From contig CAMWJV010000026.1 in the NCBI GenBank assembly GCA_947174665.1, positions 1-32,110 on the forward strand: a stretch of DNA of 32,110 bases, in the 5' to 3' direction. Position numbers and translations under genes: made by a program. The notes beneath the pieces are model-generated. The model was not told the DNA's origin, did no database searches, and saw only the letters and a list, made by a program, of their open reading frames with translations. Within the stretch, counting starts at the first letter, position 1. Each line of letters begins with the position of its first letter. Source of the DNA: an uncultured Lachnospiraceae bacterium (GTDB lineage Bacteria > Bacillota > Clostridia > Lachnospirales > Lachnospiraceae). Positions 1-7,717 of the stretch are shown here, piece by piece.

Positions 1-2
1 CT

Positions 3-302
3 CTTATTCAGTTAAAAGCTGATGTAGAAATGCAGGATGACAAGACCGCAAATGTCTCCGCTTTTATAGATAAGGTTAAGCGTTACACGGAAATCAAAGA
101 GCTTACACCTGCCATTGTTAATGAGTTTATTGACTATATCATGGTATCAAAGAAGCAGGTCATAGATGGAAAGACAGTATATCCCATTGACATCTTCTAT
201 AATGGTATCGGTATTATCAACGCTCCATCTGCTGAAGAATATGAAGAAATGTTCCAAGAACGCTTGAAACAGAAGCGTTCAAAAGAAGAAAAAACGGCGT
301 AG
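3..302 (+). CDS. Large serine recombinase, C-terminal fragment (start lies outside window)
   Basis: The frame is open from the left edge and ends at TAG 300-302, giving about 99 residues. Seen: a charged helical stretch, then ERY/KRYTEIKELTPAIVNEFID-type sequence, an I-D-I-x-Y-N-G-I strand and a Lys/Glu-rich tail. From memory this is the DUF4368-type C-terminus of large serine recombinases of conjugative or mobilisable transposons (TnpX-like), which excise and insert the element by strand exchange at short core sites. The N-terminal catalytic serine domain is upstream of the window and cannot be checked. Such genes usually sit at the extreme end of their element, so the element border probably lies within the next few hundred bases. 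The internal ATG at position 30 is not the true start. Family call confident, exact subfamily not. Confidence 0.82.
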   Translation, partial: LIQLKADVEMQDDKTANVSAFIDKVKRYTEIKELTPAIVNEFIDYIMVSKKQVIDGKTVYPIDIFYNGIGIINAPSAEEYEEMFQERLKQKRSKEEKTA

Positions 303-346
303 CCACGAATGACTATACCGTAATTTGATACAGAGATGCCCTCGTA

Positions 347-370
347 CCCTTCACTTCCTTATGTGAAGGG
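347..370. other. Inverted repeat just past the recombinase gene
   Basis: CCCTTCAC (347-354) and GTGAAGGG (363-370) form a perfect 8-bp stem with an 8-nt loop. No T-run directly follows on either strand, so it is not a textbook terminator. It lies 45 bp past the recombinase stop and could be a terminator-like structure or part of the element end. The rest of 303-484 shows nothing else recognisable. Confidence 0.4.
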
Positions 371-484
371 CCCGAAGGAACCGCTCTCATTTTCTGCTAT
401 TTATTTTTTTGAAAATATCCGGATGAGAACCAGTATCTACCAAAGTCAAGGGGTTGAAAATCAGGTTTACTCATCTGTATATCT

Positions 485-1210
485 TTAATCCGGAATGATG
501 CGATACTTCATATGCCTTGCCTTGAAATAACAGTATTCCGGCGTAATCCGTTCAACTGTCATATCATTATCATCTATGAAATAAACAAATCCATCCTGCA
601 AAATAACTGTCGAGCCGAACCAATATGGATCACTTGTCTCCGAGTCTCTGCCGGAAGTATCATATTCAAGATCACCCCAGAACCAGACTTCTATCTCGCA
701 GCCCCAGGTTCCATCAAATCGCAGGTATAACGCTCCGTCTTCCTGTATCTCTTTTTTGGCAATACGCGCATCATGGAATCCACCGGATGCCCATTCCAGA
801 TTTTAAATATCTTTCTCGCTTCTGATCTCCAGTATATCATCATATACATATCCGGCATCCATCGCATGACACTTTTCAAGAATATCCCGCGGTTGATTCT
901 CTTCATCAAGGAAAGAATCCAGCAATGCTCTATCAAGAAAATCAACGCATCCCACGCCCTGCTCATCCTTGATCCAGTTACTCTGATCTGCATCTACGAT
1001 AAGAATCTGCGGAATGATATATTTTATATCAGGAACCATTGTTAACCACCTGATCAATCGCTTCTTCTCAGAATCCCACACAATCCAATATGGTTTATGT
1101 ATTTCTTCCAAATATCTCTCATGACCATCCGTGGCTGTGATATCTTTATAGTATCCGAAGACAGCAGAGATATAATATTTTCCATCACCCTGACGAATTA
1201 TCGCATGCAT
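485..1210 (-). pseudogene. Unknown protein gene interrupted by an in-frame TAA
   Basis: Reading minus from ATG 1208-1210 gives 135 residues to TAA at 803-805. The same frame then stays open for 105 more codons to TAA 485-487, with protein-like composition (for example the run LRFDGTWGCEIEVWFWGD). The two halves together would make about 240 residues rich in Trp, Tyr, Asp and Ile, with no signal peptide or membrane segment. AAGG lies about 10 nt before the ATG. The second half has no early start codon, so it is not a plausible separate gene. A nonsense mutation is the simplest reading; sequencing error or readthrough remain possible. I do not recognise the family. It follows the small ORF at 1236-1541 with a 25-bp gap and sits beside a mobile-element end, where decayed accessory genes are common. 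Confidence 0.6.
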
Positions 1211-1235
1211 GACGCCATCACCTTCTTTCAGTTTT

Positions 1236-1541
1236 TCAGCGATCAAGTTCTTCTTCCCACATCTCCTGATACGCTTCAATATAAAATTTAATGCAGCTCG
1301 GGTATATGTGCAAATACCTTCTACACACACTTTTATATAATTCAAGCATCTTCTCATTGCAAGCAAAATCCAATAAATAATCAAGAACATGTGATAATTC
1401 TTCTTCAGACACTTCTCGCCTACACAAATCATCAACTAAGAGCAGATAAATATCATACGCATTTTTATACAGTTGGTTTATCTGTTCTGTAGCTTGAAAT
1501 ATACTTTCATCTGATTTTTCTTCTGGCAGATATTGTTTCAT
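1236..1541 (-). CDS. Small helical protein of unknown function
   Basis: About 101 residues from ATG 1541, predicted all-helical and acidic, with pattern LLDYLLDFACNEKMLELYK, then CRRYLHIYPSC and IEAYQEMWEEE. I recall similar roughly 100-residue proteins from Lachnospiraceae accessory regions but know no function. The start is uncertain. The frame is open up to a TTG at 1577, inside the 3' end of the rlmD gene, and the residues there (LLDKIAERMKQY) resemble a C-terminal extension seen on related methyltransferases, so the first 20 or so residues may really belong to that extension. It overlaps rlmD by 35 bp and is followed after 25 bp by the interrupted gene. Confidence 0.5.
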   Translation of the reverse strand: MKQYLPEEKSDESIFQATEQINQLYKNAYDIYLLLVDDLCRREVSEEELSHVLDYLLDFACNEKMLELYKSVCRRYLHIYPSCIKFYIEAYQEMWEEELDR

Positions 1542-3330
1542 CCGCTCTGCAATTTTGTCCAAGAGCACCTTTACCAAACCCGACCTTCACATTAATATGA
1601 CTATCTGATAATTTGCGGGACAAAAGCACAATCGTCTCAACATGCACCGTCATTCCGAACTGGTCCACCCCCCTTATCCTGCACAGCTTGTACCCGCCTT
1701 CACACAATACTTTCAAGTCCCTTGCCAGGGTGGCGGAGTCGCAGCTGACGTATACAATGCGGTCAGGCTGCATTTTGAGCATGGTGGCAAGACAGGCTTC
1801 ATCACAGCCTTTGCGGGGCGGGTCCACCACGATGACATCCGGACGGAGCATGGCGGCAGATCCTCCCTGCGCCCCACTGTCTGCAGTATCTCCTTCGCCT
1901 GCAATATCCCTACTGCCTGCGGTGTCTGCACCGCCTCTTCCCTCCGACATTTCATAAAGCTCTGCTTCACCCTGCTGATAAAATGCCGGCAGCACCTCCT
2001 CCGCCTTACCTACAAAGAACTCTGCATTTCGGATATTGTTTCTCTTTGCATTTTCCCTGGCGTCCTGAATCGCCTGAGGAATCACTTCCACGCCATAAAC
2101 CTTTTTGGCGCTGCCCGCCAGAAACAGGGAAATCGTTCCGATGCCGCAGTATAAATCCCAGACCGTCTCCTGCCCTGTAAGCCCTGCATATTCCAGCGCC
2201 AAACTGTACAGCTTCTCTGTCTGTATGGGATTCACCTGATAAAAGGAAAGAGGTGAAATGTAAAAACCCAGTTCTTTCCCCGTATAAGGATACCCTGGCT
2301 TGTCCATATCCCGTACATGGATTGTGTCGGAAATGGTATCTTTTCCCCAGATAGTGTACACTTCCTTACCCATAATTACGTTGGATTGCTCCTTGTTAAA
2401 GCTGACTGATACACTTGTCATTCCTTTTACAGATGCCAGTCTCCTCAGCAGCTCTTCCTGTCTCGGAAGTATATTTCTGTATTGTTCGCCCCCATCCCAC
2501 TCTTTATCGCCATCTGCTCGGGCTTCATACCTCACACATACCGTTTTTCCACCTTTTTGAGATGCTTCTTTCCCGTTTTTGTCCGTTTTTTCCCTTTTGT
2601 TTCTTTTGTCTGTTTTATCCTTCCGGCCTTTACTGAAAGACTTGCATAACACATCTGTCATGTACCTGTTGATCACCAGACACACCATCAATTCCCCGCT
2701 GGTAAAGCCCTTTCGAATCAGCACATGGCGCACCAGACCTGTTCCGGTAGTCTCATCGTAGGCGGAAACCTTATTTTCCTTCATATATTCCAGAATCATC
2801 TCCAGGATTTCCCTGTTTTCCGCTACCCCAAGTGCACAATCTGTATTGGCAATAATGGAATGAGTTCTTCCCGCATAAAAGCCAGTGACAATATTTCCCT
2901 CCTTGTCCCTGCCCACAGGATACTGGGCCTTATTCCGATAATGCCAGGGCTCCTCCATGCCAATAATAGGCTCCATCTTCCCATCTACCACAGCTTTGTC
3001 GAAACCACCCAGCCTGATAAGATTATTTCGAATCTTGTCTTGTTTAAACTGCAGCTGCTTATCATAGGACAGGGCCTGAAGCTGGCAGCCGCCGCACTGT
3101 CTGTGATAAGCGCATTTCGGCTCAACGCGAAAAGGGGAAGGTGTCACCACCTTCTCCACTCTTGCATAGGCATATTTCTTCTTCACTTTTACGATCCTGG
3201 CTTCCACCAGGTCCCCCACCACGGCATCCTTTACAAAGAGGGTGAAACCGTCAACCCTTCCGATACCTTCCCCCTCTGCGCCGGTATCGTCAATCTTGAC
3301 CGTGGTAATTTCGTTTTTCTGAAATGTCAT
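1507..3330 (-). CDS. rlmD: 23S rRNA (uracil-C5)-methyltransferase, RlmD/RumA/RlmCD type
   Basis: 607 residues. Transfers a methyl from S-adenosylmethionine to C5 of a 23S rRNA uridine. Domains: TRAM about 1-62; four-cysteine iron-sulfur site C73, C79, C82 and C165; SAM motif DLYCGIGTISL near 392-402; DPPRKG at 503-508; catalytic C530 in YVSCDSATLARDL. The usual length is about 450, and the excess has three sources. One is a Lys/Arg-rich insert near 234-288. Another is a Gly/Ala/Asp low-complexity insert near 454-494, between the SAM fold and DPPRKG. The third is a tail after residue 571. AGGAG lies 10 nt before ATG 3330. The tail from about residue 585 looks frame-shifted relative to the frame that continues into the next ORF. 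Core motifs are intact, so the enzyme should work. Target base (1939, 747 or both) cannot be told from sequence. Confidence 0.92.
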   Translation of the reverse strand: MTFQKNEITTVKIDDTGAEGEGIGRVDGFTLFVKDAVVGDLVEARIVKVKKKYAYARVEKVVTPSPFRVEPKCAYHRQCGGCQLQALSYDKQLQFKQDKIRNNLIRLGGFDKAVVDGKMEPIIGMEEPWHYRNKAQYPVGRDKEGNIVTGFYAGRTHSIIANTDCALGVAENREILEMILEYMKENKVSAYDETTGTGLVRHVLIRKGFTSGELMVCLVINRYMTDVLCKSFSKGRKDKTDKRNKREKTDKNGKEASQKGGKTVCVRYEARADGDKEWDGGEQYRNILPRQEELLRRLASVKGMTSVSVSFNKEQSNVIMGKEVYTIWGKDTISDTIHVRDMDKPGYPYTGKELGFYISPLSFYQVNPIQTEKLYSLALEYAGLTGQETVWDLYCGIGTISLFLAGSAKKVYGVEVIPQAIQDARENAKRNNIRNAEFFVGKAEEVLPAFYQQGEAELYEMSEGRGGADTAGSRDIAGEGDTADSGAQGGSAAMLRPDVIVVDPPRKGCDEACLATMLKMQPDRIVYVSCDSATLARDLKVLCEGGYKLCRIRGVDQFGMTVHVETIVLLSRKLSDSHINVKVGFGKGALGQNCRADETISARRKIR

Positions 3331-3460
3331 ACTATTTTCACTCCTGTATAGGGAACTACACTGACATTCGCCAGGATGCTGTCAGCCCAAGCCATCACCG
3401 GCCTAAACTGCTTTTCTGCCGAACTGCTTATCACTCGACTGCTGCTGACCTAAGCCACTA

Positions 3461-4615
3461 TCAATGTATCAGCTCCTCCGCAAGCTTCTCTATCTGTACC
3501 TTGTTCTCCGGCTTCACAGCTGACAGTATGCTCACTTTGTTTTCTGCAAAGGTCAGCTCCTTGCTGCCCTCCAGCATTTTTTCCATGACCTTTGCCGCCG
3601 TGGGCGCCCAGGAACCGTTTTCTATCAGCGCCACCCTGCGCTTCTGGTAATTGCGCTCCGTCAGTTCCTCAATAAACCGACGCATATGAGGGAAGACTCC
3701 GCCGTTATAGGTACTGCTGGCCAGAACCAGCCTGTCATACCGGAAGGCATCCTCCACTGCCTCCGCCATATCGTCCCTGGCCAGGTCATGCAGAACTATC
3801 TCATCCAGGCCTTTCTTTTGAAGCTCCTCCTGCAGACATTTTGCTGCCTCAGCCGTATTTCCGTAGATAGAGGCGTAGGCTATGACCACGCCCTTACTCT
3901 CCGGCTCATAAGAGGACCAGGTATTGTAATGGTCTAAATAATATCCCAGATTTTCCTTCAGAACCGGCCCATGCAAGGGGCAGATGACGGCTATATCCAG
4001 CCCGGCGGCTTTCTTTAACACCGCCTGCACCTGAGCTCCGAATTTTCCCACAATGCCGAAGTAATAGCGTCTGGCCTCGCAGAGCCACTCTTCCTCCACA
4101 TCCAGCGCGCCGAACTTGCCAAAGCCGTCTGCAGAAAAGAGCACCTTGTCTTTCCTGTCATAGGTCATCATGACCTCTGGCCAATGCACCATGGGCGCAA
4201 AAACAAACTGCAGGGTGTGGGCTCCCAGACAGAGTTCTCCTCCGTTTGCGGCATTAACCTGTCTGTCCCCCAAATCCAGAGAGAAGAACTGTCCCATCAT
4301 CTTAAAGGCCTGGGGCGTAGCCACCACCTTTGTATTAGGATACTTTTCCAGAAATATAGGAATGTTCGCAGAATGATCCGGCTCCATGTGCTGTATCACC
4401 AGATAATCCGGCTGACGCCCCTGAAGCGCTTTCTCCACATTAGCCAGCCATTGCTGCCCAAAGTGAGCATCCACCGTGTCCATCACCGCAATACTTTCGT
4501 CCATTATCACATAGGAGTTATATGCCATGCCATTAGGTACGATATACTGTCCCTCAAACAGATCTACCTCATGGTCATTGACTCCTACATACAAAATATT
4601 CTCTGTTATCTTCAT
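3461..4615 (-). CDS. fprA: FprA-family A-type flavoprotein (flavodiiron protein)
   Basis: 384 residues, cytosolic, close to the family's usual 400. Reduces O2 to water or NO to N2O, protecting anaerobes. The N-terminal metallo-beta-lactamase-like domain carries the diiron ligands H76-x-E78-x-D80-H81, H144, D163 and H215 (CPLHGP). A flavodoxin domain with an FMN phosphate-loop (YASIYGNTAEAA, about 247-258) follows. All seven expected metal-site positions are present. AGGAGG precedes the ATG by about 7 nt. The gene stands alone with 130-bp gaps on both sides. A perfect inverted repeat sits directly upstream of the ribosome binding site (4634-4653). No rubredoxin domain is fused, so the electron donor must be encoded elsewhere. 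O2 versus NO preference cannot be read from sequence. Confidence 0.93.
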   Translation of the reverse strand: MKITENILYVGVNDHEVDLFEGQYIVPNGMAYNSYVIMDESIAVMDTVDAHFGQQWLANVEKALQGRQPDYLVIQHMEPDHSANIPIFLEKYPNTKVVATPQAFKMMGQFFSLDLGDRQVNAANGGELCLGAHTLQFVFAPMVHWPEVMMTYDRKDKVLFSADGFGKFGALDVEEEWLCEARRYYFGIVGKFGAQVQAVLKKAAGLDIAVICPLHGPVLKENLGYYLDHYNTWSSYEPESKGVVIAYASIYGNTAEAAKCLQEELQKKGLDEIVLHDLARDDMAEAVEDAFRYDRLVLASSTYNGGVFPHMRRFIEELTERNYQKRRVALIENGSWAPTAAKVMEKMLEGSKELTFAENKVSILSAVKPENKVQIEKLAEELIH

Positions 4616-4633
4616 ATTTGCATCCTCCTATTC

Positions 4634-4653
4634 AATTGTCATAAACGACAATT
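4634..4653. promoter_or_regulatory. Perfect inverted repeat upstream of fprA (candidate operator)
   Basis: AATTGTC-ATAAAC-GACAATT, 7-bp arms and 6-bp spacer, ending about 12 bp upstream of the fprA ribosome binding site. Its place in the 5' leader fits an operator or an RNA hairpin next to the ribosome binding site. It does not match the Rex or Fnr consensus I know. The regulator is unknown. Confidence 0.45.
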
Positions 4654-4746
4654 TGTTCCGTCTTTACATTACAATACCTGTATTTCAAAGAAAAATTTAT
4701 TTCAGAAAAGTGTTCCCATTAACTATTCCACAAAACTGTAAAGTTG

Positions 4747-5331
4747 TTATATCGTTTTTAGCCAAAATGCCGGACGGATGCAACAGTTAACAGCTACTAC
4801 ATTATCTGCGCCATATTCAATATATCCGTCAAAATTTACGCAACTGATAAAGTTGAATTTTCCTTCTGCCTCCTCGTCTTCTTCACCATGATAACGCAGC
4901 CACCAACAACCGTTATTTTTTTCATCACAATCATCTTCCAAAAACCATGCGCCTTGTTCTCGTGCATAGGCGGTTGTAGTTGCCCCACGCTCTCCAAAAT
5001 CAAAGTATTTTTTTGCCTCATCGCAGCTCAATAGAAATATATAGTCATGGGTGTTCTTTGCAGGGTTTATCACATTAGAAAAAAGGATATTCTCTCTTTC
5101 TTCTGACGAAAAAGCGGATAATAAAAAATCACTATTCAGCCATTTTCGTAATGTACAGTCTTGCCATATTACTTTTTCTGAAAGATTGTGATACTGTTTA
5201 CAGTCTATCAAATACTTGCTTATACAGAGACAACGGTGTTCCTCTTCTTTCAGTACAATCCATTCAATCGGTTCTTTTTCCAATCCACAATTTTGTGGAT
5301 ATTCGCCCATAACAATTGTGTATTTATTCAT
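4747..5331 (-). CDS. DUF6273-type protein
   Basis: 194 residues starting MNKYTIVMGEYPQ at 5331; GGAG lies about 10 nt before this ATG. The open frame runs further upstream but only through the end of the yhaM gene. Recognisable pattern: EPIEWIVLKEEEHRCLCISKY near the start, CTLRKWLNSDFLLSAFSSEER in the middle, FLLSCDEAKKYF, then a Trp-rich C-terminus (GCWWLRYHGE ... IRPAFWLK). This is the pattern of DUF6273 domains, which resemble formylglycine-generating-enzyme folds and are common in Clostridia. No signal peptide or membrane span, whereas many relatives are secreted. It follows yhaM by 28 bp and may be the last gene of that transcript. Function unknown. Confidence 0.75.
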   Translation of the reverse strand: MNKYTIVMGEYPQNCGLEKEPIEWIVLKEEEHRCLCISKYLIDCKQYHNLSEKVIWQDCTLRKWLNSDFLLSAFSSEERENILFSNVINPAKNTHDYIFLLSCDEAKKYFDFGERGATTTAYAREQGAWFLEDDCDEKNNGCWWLRYHGEEDEEAEGKFNFISCVNFDGYIEYGADNVVAVNCCIRPAFWLKTI

Positions 5332-5359
5332 AGTTTCTTCTCCGCACCTCAGCACTGCT

Positions 5360-6307
5360 TTATTCCATTCGGGTAGCCCGCAGATTCGACTCAAACAGCC
5401 TGTTATATCCCAGCCACCCCGCATTTTCGCTGTTGTTCTCGAGAATTTCCTTAAAGGTCTCCAGCTTTGCATCCGTATCGTCCGCATAATTTAGTGCCAG
5501 GGCTTCGATTAATGCTGGAATCTTGGGAGAACCGAACTCGTATTTTCCGTGATGGGCCAGGATGCAGTGCTGAACCTCCGCCAGCAGGCTGTGAGGAAAT
5601 CCTTCAATCTCCGCCGCTTTCTCCGCCACCATCTGAGAACCCATTACAATATGCCCTAAAAGCTGTCCATCGTCAGTATAGTCATTTTGGGGAAAAGGAG
5701 AGATCTCCTTTGTCTTCCCTATGTCATGACACATCGCCGCCGTCAGCAGCAGGTCTCTTTTCAGTATGGGATATGTACTGCAATAATAATCACACAGTTT
5801 CGTCACACTTAAAGTATGCTCCAGAAGCCCTCCCACAAAACCGTGATGCACTGTCTTTGCCGCTGATGATTTTTTAAACGCTTTTGCAAAAGCTTCATCC
5901 TTCACGAAAAAGGCTTCAAGGAGCTTCTTCAGATAGGCGTTTGATATGCTTCCGATCAGCTTCAAAAGCTCATTGTACATGTCATTGATATTTTTGGAGC
6001 TGACCGGCAGGTACTCCGCAGGGTCATATTCTCCCTCACTGCACACACGAATGCGCTTCACGCTGACCTGAAGAACACCCTGAAAACTGTTGACCTCACC
6101 GTAAACCTCTATGTAATCCAGAGCGTCATAGTCTCCGATGCCCGGATTGTTGGGCTCCCAAACCTTTGCGTCTATGGTTCCCGTCTTATCCTGCAGGATA
6201 ACATTTTCGTAGGGCTTTCCGTTCTTCGTCACCGCCGCCTGCTTGTGCTTGCAGAGATAGATGTCAAAGACTCTGTCCCCTTCCTTCAAATCCTTAACAT
6301 GCTTCAT
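5360..6307 (-). CDS. yhaM: YhaM-type 3'-5' exoribonuclease (OB fold plus HD domain)
   Basis: 315 residues, the expected length. The N-terminal OB-fold nucleic-acid-binding domain (about 1-90, with VILQDKTGTIDAKVWEPN) is followed by an HD hydrolase domain. Metal-site residues visible: H164 (LLEHTLSVTKLCDYY), H194-D195 (CHDIGKTKEI), H252-H253 (AHHGKYEFGSP) and D277 (LNYADDTDAKL). YhaM of Bacillus subtilis degrades short RNA and single-stranded DNA from the 3' end and takes part in mRNA turnover. Its ATG overlaps the stop of the upstream HtrA-like gene by 4 bp (ATGA), so translation is probably coupled. All catalytic residues are present. Confidence 0.9.
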   Translation of the reverse strand: MKHVKDLKEGDRVFDIYLCKHKQAAVTKNGKPYENVILQDKTGTIDAKVWEPNNPGIGDYDALDYIEVYGEVNSFQGVLQVSVKRIRVCSEGEYDPAEYLPVSSKNINDMYNELLKLIGSISNAYLKKLLEAFFVKDEAFAKAFKKSSAAKTVHHGFVGGLLEHTLSVTKLCDYYCSTYPILKRDLLLTAAMCHDIGKTKEISPFPQNDYTDDGQLLGHIVMGSQMVAEKAAEIEGFPHSLLAEVQHCILAHHGKYEFGSPKIPALIEALALNYADDTDAKLETFKEILENNSENAGWLGYNRLFESNLRATRME

Positions 6308-7662
6308 TTTTTTGCCTCTCCCACTTCTATACTGAAATTCATTTCCTTATATTCTTCCTGGGACTGCCGCATGATCGTAATCTCTACGGTCTGCCCCGGC
6401 TCAAACAACATTAACGAGCTTGTGTAGTCATTAAAACCGGTTACTTCTCTGTCGCCTACAGCGGTGATGACATCACCCTGCTGAATTCCTGCCAGCATGG
6501 CGGGCGAATCCATATCCAACTTAGTCACAAAGCCTCCCATAGGTACCCCCAGCTCCCTGTTCGCCTCGGATGTCACGTCCAAACCGCTTATGCCCAGATA
6601 GGCCACCCTGTTATTGTTGGACATTTTTATCATGATGCTCCGCAAATCCGTGATTCCATAAGCATAAATCATGCCTTCCATGCCGGAGTTTGTCTTGTTG
6701 TCAGTGATGATACCCACTATCTGTCCGTCCAGGTTAAAAAGCACACCGCTGGCATTCCGGCTTCCGCCGATGTCAGTCTGAAGGATTTTGTAATTCCTGT
6801 CAGGCACAGAATAGATATAACTTGCCGAAGTCACCATGCCATAACCCACGGAATTACCGATTCCCATAGGTCTTCCTATAGCAACCACCGGCGTACCTGC
6901 CAGCCTGCTGCTGTTGGAAGAACCCAAAGCAGGATATGTTATGCTTTCCTTGTCAATACCCGGCGGCAGCTCGGTAAGCGGCACGGACAGGACGGCAAGG
7001 CCGGTATAGCCGTCCATCTGCTTGATCTGCGCATCTGCCTGTCCTCCGTTATGAAAGGTAAGCGTCATACTTTCCGCTGAACGAAGTATCCTGGCATCCG
7101 CCAGTATCAGCAGTTCCCTGCCGTTGTCATTCAGAATGATTCCCGATGTCTGGTTTCTGCTCTCCTGAACATTACTGAACCAGTCGATATTGGAAGTCAC
7201 GGCTGTCACAGTCACCATATATTGCTCCAGCTCCGCCACATAGGCAGACATTGCAGAATAAAGTTCTTTATAGCTGTCCCTGTCCAGAACCACGCCGGAG
7301 AGGATCTCTTCAATCTGCTCCTGATTCAGCATAATACTCTCCGGTTCAGGTTCAGGTCCCGGTTCAGGGGAAGGGGACGGGCTCTCTGTAGGAAGGTTTT
7401 CCGCCAGCATTTCCTCCGGCAGCATTTCTTCCGGGTCTTCCGGAAAGACCACCGTCTGGGGTTCCTCTTCCACCTGGGGATATAACCAGTTGCTGATCAC
7501 CGGCTCCAATACCAGAAACGTAACGCAGGCAATCAATCCGAAGATAACCGCCATGGAAGCCGTAATCACGGTTCTACGAAGCAATTTCTTACGGTTGATA
7601 GGACGCTGCTTGATTTTCTCTATCATAAAATCTTTTTGAGTATTTTGCTCTTTGTCCGGCAT
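6304..7662 (-). CDS. HtrA/DegP-like membrane PDZ protein lacking the catalytic triad
   Basis: 452 residues. A basic cytoplasmic N-terminus and one membrane helix (about 32-53) are followed by an acidic, Pro-rich linker (about 63-108, including SPSPSPEPGPEPEPE), a trypsin-like S1C domain (about 165-325) and a C-terminal PDZ domain (about 355-445; MDSPAMLAGIQQGDVITAVG). In HtrA enzymes the triad is His (ILTNAHVV), Asp (TDLAVL) and Ser (GNSGGP). The matching positions here read ILADARIL (Arg191), TGLAVL (Gly221) and RNASGV (Ala304). All three are replaced, so this is predicted to be an inactive pseudoprotease, perhaps a binding or sensing protein at the cell surface. Its gene overlaps yhaM by 4 bp and follows the MFS gene by 55 bp. 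The fold assignment is strong, the loss of activity is inferred. Confidence 0.87.
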   Translation of the reverse strand: MPDKEQNTQKDFMIEKIKQRPINRKKLLRRTVITASMAVIFGLIACVTFLVLEPVISNWLYPQVEEEPQTVVFPEDPEEMLPEEMLAENLPTESPSPSPEPGPEPEPESIMLNQEQIEEILSGVVLDRDSYKELYSAMSAYVAELEQYMVTVTAVTSNIDWFSNVQESRNQTSGIILNDNGRELLILADARILRSAESMTLTFHNGGQADAQIKQMDGYTGLAVLSVPLTELPPGIDKESITYPALGSSNSSRLAGTPVVAIGRPMGIGNSVGYGMVTSASYIYSVPDRNYKILQTDIGGSRNASGVLFNLDGQIVGIITDNKTNSGMEGMIYAYGITDLRSIMIKMSNNNRVAYLGISGLDVTSEANRELGVPMGGFVTKLDMDSPAMLAGIQQGDVITAVGDREVTGFNDYTSSLMLFEPGQTVEITIMRQSQEEYKEMNFSIEVGEAKK

Positions 7663-7717
7663 GAGAACTCCTTTCTCGACCTTCTAAGTATATCCAATGG
7701 CAGATGAAAAGTAAAGG

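Noticed and set aside
691..993. Minus-strand open frame overlapping the interrupted gene
   Set aside because: Its frame is less protein-like; the frame through TAA 803-805 is the coherent one on both sides of the stop.
2725..3351. Plus-strand open frame of about 208 codons
   Set aside because: Shadow of the rlmD N-terminal region on the opposite strand; no recognisable protein pattern.
4634..4653. Idea that the fprA palindrome is a Rex or Fnr site
   Set aside because: The arms and spacing do not fit TTGTTAAnnnnTTAACAA or TTGATnnnnATCAA.
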